This document shows positions 47,136 through 54,333 of a stretch of DNA of 54,978 nt, piece by piece. The translations under genes and the position numbers were made by a program. The stretch's first letter is position 1, and each line of letters begins with the position of its first letter. Source of the stretch: a virus. The notes under the pieces were generated by a model that was not told where the DNA came from, did not search any database, and saw only the letters and a program-made list of their open reading frames with translations. The stretch is from positions 1 through 54,978 of IMG/VR virus record IMGVR_UViG_3300012930_000006, one strand, 5' to 3'.

Positions 47136-47419
47136 GGTCCGCACCTCATGTCATGATACATCGCCACGTCGCCGCAGCGCGAGCACGTGGTGCTTGATCC
47201 GCAACCGTCGTCGCTCGTCCATTCCGGCCCGTTCCATACGTGCTGGCATGGGCCATCCGGGCAAGCGCAGTAGCATGGGCCAGAGTGCGAGGCGTGGGCA
47301 CCTACTTTAGCTGGGTCCCATCCCATCTTCTTGCACGTGGCCTCGACGACCGCGCGCAGCCCTTCATCGCGCTTGCGTTTGAGTTCGTCGAACTCGGCGT
47401 CAGTAGGGCGCGATTTCAT
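47132..47419 (-). CDS. Cys-rich zinc-binding-like protein
   Basis: 95 residues from ATG 47419 (ATGA overlap). N-terminal coil-like helix (AEFDELKRKRDEGLRAVVEA), then a Cys-rich half: CYCACPDGPCQHVW, CGSSTTCSRCGD, MRCGP. Several C-x-x-C pairs could hold zinc. Function unknown. Confidence 0.65.
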   Translation of the reverse strand: MKSRPTDAEFDELKRKRDEGLRAVVEATCKKMGWDPAKVGAHASHSGPCYCACPDGPCQHVWNGPEWTSDDGCGSSTTCSRCGDVAMYHDMRCGP

Positions 47420-47778
47420 TTTTTGTTCCATGGTTTGAATGCTTTGAGCATGTAGATCTCCGGCCACGTTCCATCGAACGTCAAGGCGCGATCGTCGATC
47501 GTGATCATTGCCGCCGGCTTTGCATCAGGCCAGCCGATCGCCTGGACGAGCTTGGCGTCGTCGCTGTGGGTCAGAAGCCAGTCCTGCATGGCATTGATGC
47601 CGCCGGCCTGTCCTGAGCGTGATGAGTAAATCTGGACGTCGAAGTGATCGAGTGCGCGCCGTAGGAAGTCGATTGCGCCCGGCACTGGCGGATCGGGGAT
47701 GATCTCGGCGCCTTTCCACCTGCTCGCGTAGCTGTGGATCACACCGTCAAAATCCATGCAGAGGATAGGCTTGCTCAT
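47416..47778 (-). CDS. HAD-type phosphatase
   Basis: 120 residues. Motif I CMDFDGVIHSY (D-x-D), motif II IYSSRS, and motif III/IV KPAAMITIDDRALTF with the paired Asp make this a small HAD-superfamily hydrolase. The substrate could be a nucleotide or a nucleic-acid end. Overlaps the genes on both sides by four bases. No cap domain is seen. Confidence 0.82.
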   Translation of the reverse strand: MSKPILCMDFDGVIHSYASRWKGAEIIPDPPVPGAIDFLRRALDHFDVQIYSSRSGQAGGINAMQDWLLTHSDDAKLVQAIGWPDAKPAAMITIDDRALTFDGTWPEIYMLKAFKPWNKK

Positions 47779-47951
47779 TTCGCATTTCTCGCCTTGCGGG
47801 TCTGCGCCTTCGCCTGGCGGAGCTGAGCACGTAGTGGGTTGATGTGAGGTGGCACACGCTTCGCCCTCCGTGCCGGCTTCACCGGCTTGAGCTTGCGGCG
47901 CACGTAGGGCAGGCGTGGGCCGATGAAGTCGGGGCCGTAGATGAGGTTCAT
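47775..47951 (-). CDS. very basic small protein
   Basis: 58 residues. Begins MNLIYGPDFIGPRLPYVRRK and continues with a Lys/Arg-rich region (KPVKPARRAKRV, QAKAQTRKARNAK). ATGA overlap with the phosphatase and a four-base overlap with the preceding gene support it. It may bind nucleic acid. Not in a known family. Confidence 0.65.
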   Translation of the reverse strand: MNLIYGPDFIGPRLPYVRRKLKPVKPARRAKRVPPHINPLRAQLRQAKAQTRKARNAK

Positions 47952-48301
47952 GGTATATTTCCTTCGGCTTTGGCGATGACGCTATTGGCTGCATCAAGTT
48001 TGTCGAGCATCACCTGATAGTTTGTATTGCTGATGCTCGCGCGAATTTCGTGCGCAAAAGCGCCCCAAACGCCAGTGATCTCGTTTCTCAGCGAACGGAG
48101 CGCAGCAAGCATATCAGGTGCGGCGGCAATCAGATGGCAGTTGGCGTCCCAAATATCGGAATCCTTAAATCCAATGCTAACATTGCATATAATTCCCTCG
48201 CGCTGGTTTAGACCTTCCGCGAAGATGCGTCCCAGATCGCCCTTGTCGGCTCTATGCCAGGGGCCTGGTGTATGTTCAATGTTGTTCACAGAGTGCCTCA
48301 C
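47948..48301 (-). CDS. phage protein of TPGPW type
   Basis: 117 residues from GTG 48301 (GTGA overlap). Opening HTPGPWHRADKGDL and the middle ANCHLIAAAPDMLAALRSL are marks of a widespread small phage protein whose role is unknown. The helical end follows. The family likeness is my recall of the pattern. Confidence 0.72.
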   Translation of the reverse strand: MRHSVNNIEHTPGPWHRADKGDLGRIFAEGLNQREGIICNVSIGFKDSDIWDANCHLIAAAPDMLAALRSLRNEITGVWGAFAHEIRASISNTNYQVMLDKLDAANSVIAKAEGNIP

Positions 48302-48423
48302 CAGAATTTGAGTGCGAAGTGCACTACGGTAAATCCGATTGTTCCCCAAAAGATGAGGACAGCGATGCTTGCGACTACTATCACGACGATAAACCCGGCC
48401 GGTAATTTGTCTACTGTGCTCAC
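48298..48423 (-). CDS. small membrane protein
   Basis: 41 residues from GTG 48423. One long hydrophobic stretch (AGFIVVIVVASIAVLIFWGT). Overlaps both neighbours by four bases. Function unknown. Confidence 0.58.
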   Translation of the reverse strand: MSTVDKLPAGFIVVIVVASIAVLIFWGTIGFTVVHFALKFW

Positions 48424-48620
48424 TGTGTGGGACCTCGCGAAAGTGGATTTAATCCGATGACCAAAGCCACGGTCCACAGGAGCACAGCGCACCCAATGCA
48501 GGCAGCCAATTGCCATGCTTCAGGCGGCGGACCAACAAAGAAGGCGATTGCGGCGGCGATGGCATAGCCGCTCGCCGCACCAACGATGAAGTTGATCCGA
48601 CCGTTGTGTAGTGAGTTCAT
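48420..48620 (-). CDS. small membrane protein
   Basis: 66 residues, two helices (INFIVGAASGYAIAAAIAFF and AACIGCAVLLWTVALVIGLN). No family recognised. GTGA overlap with the following small membrane gene suggests they work together. Confidence 0.62.
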   Translation of the reverse strand: MNSLHNGRINFIVGAASGYAIAAAIAFFVGPPPEAWQLAACIGCAVLLWTVALVIGLNPLSRGPTQ

Positions 48621-48624
48621 GTGA

Positions 48625-48891
48625 TTAAACCTCCGCCGGTCGCTTGAATGCCTCGTCCACGCGTTTGCTCCATTCCTCTTTTGGGAACGATCGCGCGTAG
48701 AGGAACGCGATCAGTTCACCAACGCCGAACCCTCCACGGCAATCCCGGCCGGCAAGATCGACCATCGCAGGCTGCGGCGCGTACACGTGGCAATAGACCT
48801 CGTAGGCCCGCAAGGTGACTTCAGATGGCATCACGGCGCGCGGTCGAACTCGCGTCAGCTCGTGGACCTGGATTGGATGGAACTCGGTCAT
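48625..48891 (-). CDS. hypothetical protein
   Basis: 88 residues from ATG 48891 with GGGAGATACT just upstream. The middle (YEVYCHVYAPQPAMVDLAGR) and a DCRGGFGVGELIAFLYARSF segment are well formed. Not recognised. Confidence 0.65.
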   Translation of the reverse strand: MTEFHPIQVHELTRVRPRAVMPSEVTLRAYEVYCHVYAPQPAMVDLAGRDCRGGFGVGELIAFLYARSFPKEEWSKRVDEAFKRPAEV

Positions 48892-48910
48892 AGTATCTCC
48901 CGATGTCACG

Positions 48911-49294
48911 TCAGCGGACGTCGATGCTTGGAATGATCGTCGCCGGATTGAACGTCACTTTGTAGTGGTAGACGCTGACCTTGGCCGGTTCGAGTTGCTC
49001 GGAAAAGAAGGTGACATTGTCGCTCAAGCCGAGGAAGTGCTTCTTGTAGTCGCTCGGCGCCGTCTTGCAGGTGACGGTAATCTCCTTCGGCACCGACTCG
49101 CCGCGACCGATCGAGCAAAGACCCTCGATCTCCAACATGTATTTGTCGGTGATGCCGTTGTAGAACACGATCCGGCGATTGATGCCGAAATTGTCGGCGG
49201 CTTGAGAAATGTTCTGAGAAGCCACGTCGGCCTCTTTAGCGCAGGCGCCGAGCGTTGCAGCTAAAGCGATGATCGAAAGAATTTGCGGTTTCAT
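48911..49294 (-). CDS. phage beta-sandwich lipoprotein
   Basis: 127 residues. Signal with lipobox LGAC at about 15-18, so Cys18 is the likely lipidated residue. The mature part (NFGINRRIVFYNGITDKYML, then FLGLSDNVTFFSEQLEPAKV) closely fits a beta-sandwich lipoprotein found in many tailed phages of Gram-negative hosts. Probably in the envelope after infection; a role in superinfection exclusion is plausible but unproved. Confidence 0.82.
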   Translation of the reverse strand: MKPQILSIIALAATLGACAKEADVASQNISQAADNFGINRRIVFYNGITDKYMLEIEGLCSIGRGESVPKEITVTCKTAPSDYKKHFLGLSDNVTFFSEQLEPAKVSVYHYKVTFNPATIIPSIDVR

Positions 49295-49300
49295 TTCTTG

Positions 49301-49326
49301 TCCTCGGTTGTCGTGTCACTGCGCTT
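49301..49326. repeat. 26-bp imperfect direct repeat, copy A
   Basis: Matches 49530-49555 at 23 of 26 positions. Each copy holds the last codons and stop of a gene (ending A-Q) plus the CGAGGA ribosome-binding site of the next, so it marks a cassette boundary. Confidence 0.7.
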
Positions 49327-49522
49327 CGTTGTAGGCGGCGATGGCAGCGGTCTTGTCACCGCCGAAATAGATCACCTCGTCATGATCGGTCACGCGGTAG
49401 GCTTCGCCATCTGTCTCAAACTTCTTTGCCGAGTCTCCGCCAAAACTTGCCGCAAATTGACGCCACGATTTATCGACAAGCCAGTAGTTCAGGGCGTCTT
49501 CCGTGAAGGTGTGACGTGCCAT
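49316..49522 (-). CDS. small hypothetical protein
   Basis: 68 residues from ATG 49522. ARHTFTEDALNYWLVDKSWR then DSAKKFETDGEAYRVTDHDE; compact, acidic. A 26-bp direct repeat (49301-49326 and 49530-49555, three mismatches) spans its stop/RBS junction and that of the gene before. Unknown function. Confidence 0.65.
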   Translation of the reverse strand: MARHTFTEDALNYWLVDKSWRQFAASFGGDSAKKFETDGEAYRVTDHDEVIYFGGDKTAAIAAYNEAQ

Positions 49523-49529
49523 CTTCGTT

Positions 49530-49555
49530 TCCTCGGTTACCGTGTTACTGCGCTT
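49530..49555. repeat. 26-bp imperfect direct repeat, copy B
   Basis: Second copy of the stop-plus-ribosome-site cassette boundary at 49301-49326. Recombination between the two would remove or duplicate exactly one gene. Confidence 0.7.
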
Positions 49556-49838
49556 GGAGTTCGCTGAAAGCATTCCGAACGATGTCCCATGCTTCGTTGA
49601 AACCGACGATTGAGTCGTCGTATCCTTTCTTCATCTCGCAAAGGACATTGTTGAGTCGATGGTCGGCGGTGCTTTTGACGTGGGCGAGCGCTTCACACCA
49701 GCCCTCGACATACTCACGAGCGCAGAGCATCTTTGCGCGCCTCTCGTCATCGCTCTTGTAGGACCATCCGCGGATCTCGTGGCCGTTGAGGCTCACGCTG
49801 ATCTCGCCTTGGTCATTATCAATCACGCGCGGTTGCAT
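49545..49838 (-). CDS. hypothetical protein
   Basis: 97 residues. Strand-rich start (EISVSLNGHEIRGWSYKSDD) then helices (MLCAREYVEGWCEALAHVKS). Ends Q-A-Q before the repeat boundary. Possibly DNA- or protein-binding; no family recognised. Confidence 0.66.
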   Translation of the reverse strand: MQPRVIDNDQGEISVSLNGHEIRGWSYKSDDERRAKMLCAREYVEGWCEALAHVKSTADHRLNNVLCEMKKGYDDSIVGFNEAWDIVRNAFSELQAQ

Positions 49839-49868
49839 GGGTCTGCTCCTACTGTATATGCGGATCGG

Positions 49869-50069
49869 TTAGCCGGTGTGAGCCGGCTGCTTAAGAGCTT
49901 CCTCAATCGCTCTCAGGCATCCCTCCAGAGTGTCGCACGCTTGCGCTTTGGTGCGTCCAGTCTGAAGGTCGATTTTTGCGTTCATCACGCGCCCGCCCGC
50001 CGCCTTTAGCGCCTCCTTGAGGCGACCGTTTTCGGCCATGATGGTCGCAACTTCATCGTGATGGCTCAT
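49869..50069 (-). CDS. small hypothetical protein
   Basis: 66 residues, helical. HDEVATIMAENGRLKEALKA then GRVMNAKIDLQTGRTKAQAC; resembles many small phage early proteins of unknown role. ATGA overlap with the gene before. Confidence 0.62.
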   Translation of the reverse strand: MSHHDEVATIMAENGRLKEALKAAGGRVMNAKIDLQTGRTKAQACDTLEGCLRAIEEALKQPAHTG

Positions 50070-50275
50070 ATTTTCCTCGTCCGTTTGTACGTCGTCGTTG
50101 CACCTTCGCTCTCAAGCCCGAGAGCTTCTAGGATCAGCGGTCCCGGCTTGCGGCGATCGTTGATGACGTCGCCGACGTAGCCGGGGGTCAGATCGTGCTT
50201 ACGAGCAAATGCCCGCTGACCCCCGGCCTTGGTGACGGCCGCCGTTAGCATAAGGCGGACTTCCAGCTCGGTCAT
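50066..50275 (-). CDS. helix-turn-helix regulator
   Basis: 69 residues. AGGQRAFARKHDLTPGYVGD and VINDRRKPGPLILEALGLES form a Cro/C1-type HTH with an L-x-P-x-Y-V turn. It could regulate early genes. It follows the small gene 50277-50441 and a possible internal promoter. Confidence 0.75.
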   Translation of the reverse strand: MTELEVRLMLTAAVTKAGGQRAFARKHDLTPGYVGDVINDRRKPGPLILEALGLESEGATTTYKRTRKI

Positions 50276-50276
50276 G

Positions 50277-50441
50277 TCAGGCCACGATGATCTCGTAGCC
50301 GACCTTCGGCAGGTTCGCCTTGAACCACTCGCGGTCCTCGGACGTGAGTGCCTTCATCTCGTGCATGAAGCCGGTCGGCGTCTGCTCTGGCCGGAGGCCG
50401 AAGTAATCCTTCATGGCCTGGACGAAAGTCATGCGCTTCAT
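50277..50441 (-). CDS. small phage protein (MTFVQAMKDYFGL type)
   Basis: 54 residues. KRMTFVQAMKDYFGLRPEQT then ALTSEDREWFKANLPKVGYE is a common short phage protein of unknown role. GGAGATCGAAG precedes its ATG at 50441. A longer overlapping frame on the same strand (to 50541) is its shadow. Confidence 0.72.
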   Translation of the reverse strand: MKRMTFVQAMKDYFGLRPEQTPTGFMHEMKALTSEDREWFKANLPKVGYEIIVA

Positions 50442-50506
50442 CTTCGATCTCCTGGTTGCCTTGTTTCAGTGACCGCACTGTACGCGGACAACGCGGGCAA
50501 TGTACA

Positions 50507-50522
50507 ATCACGTTCTCGTGAT
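50507..50522. promoter_or_regulatory. operator-like inverted repeat at possible leftward promoter
   Basis: ATCACG (50507-50512) and CGTGAT (50517-50522) flank TTCT. On the minus strand TTGATC and TACATT, 15 bp apart, overlap or flank this dyad and could be -35 and -10 elements for the two small genes downstream, one of which is an HTH regulator. Confidence 0.4.
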
Positions 50523-50551
50523 CAATTGTTACAAGATCCAACCATAGGAAG

Positions 50552-50701
50552 TCACTGGCCGCGGCGCGTCCCGACGCCTTGCGGAGAGCCTAGATAGTAC
50601 ACCAGGGCCTTTCGGTGTTCCCAGTGTGCGCCGCTTTCTATCGCCGCGTAGTAACCGGGCCGGTTATCTCCCCAGAGCGACCGCGAGCGGGAACGGTCCA
50701 T
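50552..50701 (-). CDS. small hypothetical protein
   Basis: 49 residues from ATG 50701, or 60 from 50734. Basic and aromatic (DNRPGYYAAIESGAHWEHRK). Begins just after the HicB-like gene stops. Modest coding support. Confidence 0.5.
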   Translation of the reverse strand: MDRSRSRSLWGDNRPGYYAAIESGAHWEHRKALVYYLGSPQGVGTRRGQ

Positions 50702-50706
50702 GGCTC

Positions 50707-50889
50707 TCACCGCGATTCGTGATTTTCCTCCCATGCCTTGAGGGCATTAAGGGCATCAAGAATTGTTCCCATGACCCGATCCGGGTGTCTGCCGCTCAAA
50801 ATCAGGCCAGGGACATCATCGGAATATATCCGCAGACCTCCATCATCGCGGCGTTCAAGGGTGATTTCTATTTTCTGTTTATATTTCAT
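50707..50889 (-). CDS. HicB-like small protein
   Basis: 60 residues. YKQKIEITLERRDDGGLRIY, then DDVPGLILSGRHPDRVMGTI: the pattern D-G-G-L-x-x-x-S-x-D-x-P-G-L resembles HicB antitoxin-like folds, but the DNA-binding end is missing. No HicA gene is adjacent. Confidence 0.65.
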   Translation of the reverse strand: MKYKQKIEITLERRDDGGLRIYSDDVPGLILSGRHPDRVMGTILDALNALKAWEENHESR

Positions 50890-50913
50890 GTTTGGTCATC
50901 CAGTGACGAGTTC

Positions 50914-51285
50914 TCAATGCACTGATCGACCACCATCGATGATAGTCGGCGTGAATGGAGAGCGCGGAGGCGGTCCCTCCTGGCTGGAATGTTCGATGGC
51001 TTGTTCAAGGTGATCGAACTGATCGCGCTTGCGCTGATAAAGGTCGCGATACCACATTGGCCGCTGTTGGTGCCAACGCACACCAATTCTGGCGATCTGA
51101 AATCCCCATTGCAGACAGCGGTCATTGTTGCGGTATCTATAGGCGTGAAGCCAGCGCCCTTCGCCGGATCGCGGAAGGCTGACTGACAAGATCCATGACC
51201 ACGTCATGGAGTGAGGCGAGTGCCAAGAAATGATATTCCACGTTCCGCGGCCACTAGTCCGGCCGATAAGTGCGAGACCTTTCAT
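50914..51285 (-). CDS. hypothetical protein
   Basis: 123 residues, unusually rich in Trp, Arg and His (NIISWHSPHSMTWSWILSVS, RIGVRWHQQRPMWYRDLYQR). Linked to the gene before by ATGA. No family recognised; frames in other phases here are shadows. Confidence 0.62.
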   Translation of the reverse strand: MKGLALIGRTSGRGTWNIISWHSPHSMTWSWILSVSLPRSGEGRWLHAYRYRNNDRCLQWGFQIARIGVRWHQQRPMWYRDLYQRKRDQFDHLEQAIEHSSQEGPPPRSPFTPTIIDGGRSVH

Positions 51286-51509
51286 GGTGTTTCCTTATCC
51301 GTTGACGGGCCATGTGCAGATGCCGCTGCCTTGAGCGCGGCGAGCGCTCGCTCGATATAGGGCTCGCGGCTAAGCGGTTCGCAATCGTAGACCATCTCAT
51401 CCCACGAGATCGGTTCGCCAATTCCAGGCCACCAGTTTTTCTTTATAGGACGAACTTCGTAGATTGCCCGCGCCGCCGCCATCACTTGGGTTTCCGTTGG
51501 TTCGCTCAT
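51282..51509 (-). CDS. hypothetical protein
   Basis: 75 residues. AAARAIYEVRPIKKNWWPGI and YDCEPLSREPYIERALAALK are a layout common in small phage proteins (AA-R-A-I-x-E). ATGA overlaps at both ends. Function unknown. Confidence 0.68.
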   Translation of the reverse strand: MSEPTETQVMAAARAIYEVRPIKKNWWPGIGEPISWDEMVYDCEPLSREPYIERALAALKAAASAHGPSTDKETP

Positions 51510-51730
51510 CGCTGATCCACTGACGCGCCCTTATTGCCGTCGAGTTCGTCGCAACGTTTCCAAAATCGCTCCATCGCGCGCTTGACCATGGGGCTGCATT
51601 GATCGCCAAGCCGGATTGAGTTTCGATGATCCTGGCACGGGCACGGGAGCTCGACCTTGGAGCCGCGGAAGTAGCTGCCCTCGATTGTGGTGACGCCCGA
51701 GCCGCCGCAAATCGTGCAGGTATCTGTCAT
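51506..51730 (-). CDS. zinc-ribbon-like small protein
   Basis: 74 residues. CTICGGSGVTT and CPCQDH give a C-x-x-C-x-G-x-G knuckle as in DnaJ-type zinc fingers. Helical C-terminus. Possible nucleic-acid or protein binder. Confidence 0.68.
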   Translation of the reverse strand: MTDTCTICGGSGVTTIEGSYFRGSKVELPCPCQDHRNSIRLGDQCSPMVKRAMERFWKRCDELDGNKGASVDQR

Positions 51731-51819
51731 CAGGAAATCACCTTTTTCTCAGGTTGTAGTAACGAATACGCAATAAGGGTCGGCAGACTTTCTACATTGT
51801 TGTCGATAGCTGCTTCCAT
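51730..51819 (-). CDS. possible 29-residue peptide
   Basis: Frame of 29 codons ending in a TGATG overlap with the zinc-ribbon gene. The overlap is the only strong support. No similarity seen. Confidence 0.35.
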   Translation of the reverse strand: MEAAIDNNVESLPTLIAYSLLQPEKKVIS

Positions 51820-51822
51820 AAG

Positions 51823-51897
51823 TTATCGGATCTGGCGCGCACATGCTTTGCTGCATGTGATCTGCACCTCGATGTGCCATTTAACCTGCTTAGTCAT
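51823..51897 (-). CDS. possible 24-residue peptide
   Basis: 24 residues (TKQVKWHIEVQITCSKACAR) with a TAA stop; starts 15 bp after the stop of the small membrane protein. Two Cys. Weak support. Confidence 0.3.
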   Translation of the reverse strand: MTKQVKWHIEVQITCSKACARQIR

Positions 51898-51911
51898 GAT
51901 CCAATCATCCC

Positions 51912-52067
51912 CTATGGTTGGCTTGTGTAAATCATTACACCGGCCGCAATAAGCATTTCTCCGGCATAAAACTTCCAAGAAAGTGTTTTTGTCGGCCACA
52001 CCTTGTCAAGCAGACGCAGCGCTGCCATACAGCAAACTCCAAATGCCAGTATATGAATTGATTGCAT
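51912..52067 (-). CDS. small membrane protein
   Basis: 51 residues with two hydrophobic parts (MQSIHILAFGVCCMAALRLL and EMLIAAGVMIYTS). GAGGAGAACAGCAGAC precedes the ATG, a good ribosome site. No family assigned. Confidence 0.6.
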   Translation of the reverse strand: MQSIHILAFGVCCMAALRLLDKVWPTKTLSWKFYAGEMLIAAGVMIYTSQP

Positions 52068-52082
52068 GTCTGCTGTTCTCCT

Positions 52083-52607
52083 CTATGCCAACACGATGCC
52101 GGTTGCGGCGTCAATCTTGAGCAGATGAAGCGGGCATGTGATCACGCCGTCGATCGGCTGAATACTACCGAGAGATGCCTTGCGATGCGGACAAATCCAT
52201 CCGGCTTTGCCGCGGACGCATTGATGACCAATATAATGTTTGTGCATCTCGGTAAGTGGTCGCGGGTCGGCGCGCTCCGGAACCCAAATTTCACTTTCGA
52301 CGGAAATGCATTTACGACGGCGCAGCGTTGGATCCGTTAGTGGGACAGCCGGACTTCCCCATCTTTCCAGATGAGCATGTAAGGGATGAGAAAGTGTTTC
52401 GCCTCTGTATTTCGCTTTGAGCGGCAGAAAACGAGAATCAACGTGATAGTGTTCCCGTTTGAAATTGAAAAACTCTTTATCATCGTGCTTTGGACCGATC
52501 ACCGGCCATGCACGGATGAGATTATTCCACTTCGCTGTCACCGTCCAAACAAGGTAGTGTTGTCCGGCGACAAGTGGCTCTGTCAATTTGTCGACGCGCT
52601 CGATCAT
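52083..52607 (-). CDS. Rieske-type iron-sulphur protein
   Basis: 174 residues from ATG 52607 (a GTG at 52646 would lengthen it). The C-terminal half has WICPHRKASLGSI, then GVITCPLHLLKID: the C-x-H and C-x-x-H pairs, 17 residues apart, match a Rieske [2Fe-2S] site. The N-terminal half is aromatic (YLVWTVTAKWNNLIRAWPVI). Rieske domains transfer electrons to oxygenases or respiratory partners. No oxygenase domain is seen. It could support a host or phage redox step; that is open. Confidence 0.78.
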   Translation of the reverse strand: MIERVDKLTEPLVAGQHYLVWTVTAKWNNLIRAWPVIGPKHDDKEFFNFKREHYHVDSRFLPLKAKYRGETLSHPLHAHLERWGSPAVPLTDPTLRRRKCISVESEIWVPERADPRPLTEMHKHYIGHQCVRGKAGWICPHRKASLGSIQPIDGVITCPLHLLKIDAATGIVLA

Positions 52608-52633
52608 CGGTCTACTGTTTCCGTATGGTTGGC

Positions 52634-52777
52634 TTAAAGCCCCCACCAGTGATTAAGCGTTCCGACAAACCATGCGGTGTCCATCGTGAACCACGCGAGC
52701 GCGAAGCCGCCGGCAAATCGAAGTTCGTTCGGTGTGATCGGGGCGCCAATCACGATGCGGTGGATGAAGTCTATCAT
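52634..52777 (-). CDS. small membrane-associated protein
   Basis: 47 residues. ELRFAGGFALAWFTMDTAWF is a single aromatic hydrophobic stretch. ATGA overlap with the preceding gene. Unknown. Confidence 0.55.
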   Translation of the reverse strand: MIDFIHRIVIGAPITPNELRFAGGFALAWFTMDTAWFVGTLNHWWGL

Positions 52778-53025
52778 GACGCTACCGCCCGCATCCTGTC
52801 GAGAGCCGATCGGCCGTGGAGCGGATCCCCGCAGAACTCCTGGGTGGTTGAGCGGGGCGCCGCGAGGGCAAACGCGAGCTCCATCATGGTTTCCGGCTCC
52901 GGCTCTTCGGCCTTCATGGTGTGGCCGTGGGCTTGGCCCTTGTAGTTTTCGGCATAGCGGGCCTGCTTTACTCGCCTGGCGACCCGGCGCTGCTCGAGCG
53001 TGAAGTACTTCTTTGGAGTCGCCAT
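52774..53025 (-). CDS. hypothetical basic protein
   Basis: 83 residues. Basic N-terminal helix (YFTLEQRRVARRVKQARYAE) and acidic middle (KAEEPEPETMMELAFALAAP). No family assigned; coupled by ATGA to the next gene. Confidence 0.62.
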   Translation of the reverse strand: MATPKKYFTLEQRRVARRVKQARYAENYKGQAHGHTMKAEEPEPETMMELAFALAAPRSTTQEFCGDPLHGRSALDRMRAVAS

Positions 53026-53028
53026 ACC

Positions 53029-53301
53029 TTATCCCTCCATCATCAACCAGGAAAGAGACACGGCGTGCACCGGCAAGGTGAAGTCGGCGCGCGCCAGCAG
53101 GTCGGCCAGCACGATTTGCCGGAGAGCCGAGGAAAGGTTTTGCGGCTGATAGCTGGCGACCTGGGCGATCAACGCACCGACTCCCAGATCCCGCTCGTCC
53201 GCGATACGCTTGATCTGGCCCCAATAGCATTTTTCGACGCTGATTGAGGTCTTGTGGCCGTCGACGACGACGGATCGCTTGTCGATCGATTGGAAAGTCA
53301 T
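53029..53301 (-). CDS. ribbon-helix-helix domain protein (RHH_4-like)
   Basis: 90 residues. RSVVVDGHKTSISVEKCYWG, then QIKRIADERDLGVGALIAQV and NLSSALRQIVLADL: strand and two helices of the RHH_4-like family of Alphaproteobacteria and their phages. Probably a DNA-binding regulator. Overlaps the HNH-like gene by four bases. Confidence 0.78.
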   Translation of the reverse strand: MTFQSIDKRSVVVDGHKTSISVEKCYWGQIKRIADERDLGVGALIAQVASYQPQNLSSALRQIVLADLLARADFTLPVHAVSLSWLMMEG

Positions 53302-53723
53302 TTTGGTGTCCTTGTTCCGTAGCGTTCGCCGGTGCGGCGGTCGACCACCTGGCCGCTCATGGTGCGCTTGCGTGTGTCTTGCCGACCGCCCGGAAGCGGG
53401 CAGCGTGACGAGACAACGATCCCCCGATCGGCATCGCCCAGGCGTTTGGCCTTGGCGATGGCTGGGATGTCGTAGAGGCTGGTCTTGAGCTTCCAGCAGG
53501 TGCGGGTAAGCACCGCGCCGTTATCCGGCGTGTCATCGCCGTCGAGCTCCTTGCAAACGATGTGTTCGTAGAAGATATTGCCGACGGGTCCGAGGCGGGT
53601 GTTGCAGGGATTGCCGTGTAGGATCGCCATGAGTTGGGGCACCCGGTGGCATTCGCAGATGCGGCCAGATCGGTCCCACATCTCGCGCTTGGCGCTCGCG
53701 CTGAATTCGCCTTGGCGGGACAT
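53298..53723 (-). CDS. HNH nuclease-like protein
   Basis: 141 residues. SASAKREMWDRSGRICECHR (Cys pair), then YEHIVCKELDGDDTPDNGAV and LTRTCWKLKTSLYDIPAIAK: Cys pairs, the E-H and the N-x-x-x-L-x-x-x-C-x-x-x-K pattern resemble small phage HNH enzymes. A helical end rich in Arg/Lys follows. Nuclease activity is not certain. Confidence 0.72.
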   Translation of the reverse strand: MSRQGEFSASAKREMWDRSGRICECHRVPQLMAILHGNPCNTRLGPVGNIFYEHIVCKELDGDDTPDNGAVLTRTCWKLKTSLYDIPAIAKAKRLGDADRGIVVSSRCPLPGGRQDTRKRTMSGQVVDRRTGERYGTRTPK

Positions 53724-53983
53724 CAGTTCCTCCCGTGCAGAGCTGCGTTGCGCCGCGCGATCACAGTCTCGATTTCGTCCAAGGCATTCGAATAAATGCG
53801 ATTATGGATTGGCTTGGTATCTTCGTAAGCGCGTATGAATGCCGCCATGAGATCGATCGCTCGCCACATTGTATCGTGATCGACCTCGTCGCCATCGTGG
53901 AGGTGGAGTTCCGCCATCACCTCCTCGAATACCCAGATTTTGCCGCCGCCGCGGCATTTCAGCGTGCAAACCCCGCCGCTCAT
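53723..53983 (-). CDS. hypothetical protein
   Basis: 86 residues from ATG 53983. Cys near the start (GGVCTLKCRGGGKIWVFEEV) and an acidic helical body (AELHLHDGDEVDHDTMWRAI). ATGA overlap with the gene before. No family assigned. Confidence 0.6.
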   Translation of the reverse strand: MSGGVCTLKCRGGGKIWVFEEVMAELHLHDGDEVDHDTMWRAIDLMAAFIRAYEDTKPIHNRIYSNALDEIETVIARRNAALHGRN

Positions 53984-54129
53984 GTGCGCGCTCCCTTTCG
54001 TTTGGCGCGCCGCGCCGGACGGCGTGACGTCTTGGCCTTGCTCGGCCGCCGCTGCGCGGGTCGGGATGGCGCTACGACTTTCGGGCGCGCTGGGTAGGTC
54101 AGAAACGGGTTGGGGAGGTGCTCGGTCAT
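53980..54129 (-). CDS. small basic protein
   Basis: 49 residues. LPNPFLTYPARPKVVAPSRP then RRPSKAKTSRRPARRAKRKG; extremely basic. Might bind DNA or RNA. Overlap with the next gene supports it. No family. Confidence 0.58.
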   Translation of the reverse strand: MTEHLPNPFLTYPARPKVVAPSRPAQRRPSKAKTSRRPARRAKRKGART

Positions 54130-54332
54130 GTCGCTTTCTCTGTTGCTTGGCGCTCGCGGCGCGTGATTTCGGCGCGGCATTGGTCTCGGTATGCCATGAT
54201 GGTTGTGTGATGATCCCAACGCTCGCCATTAGCAGCGTCGAGCAGCCAATTCCATCTGCCGAGCTCCTGCCGGAGTGCGGCGAGCGGCGTACGCTCATAG
54301 GGCTGTAAAGGCGGATAGACGATGACGGACAT
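54126..54332 (-). CDS. small hypothetical protein
   Basis: 68 residues from ATG 54332. YPPLQPYERTPLAALRQELG then WLLDAANGERWDHHTTIMAY; aromatic. Coupled to the following basic-protein gene by ATGA. Not recognised. Confidence 0.62.
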   Translation of the reverse strand: MSVIVYPPLQPYERTPLAALRQELGRWNWLLDAANGERWDHHTTIMAYRDQCRAEITRRERQATEKAT

Positions 54333-54333
54333 A

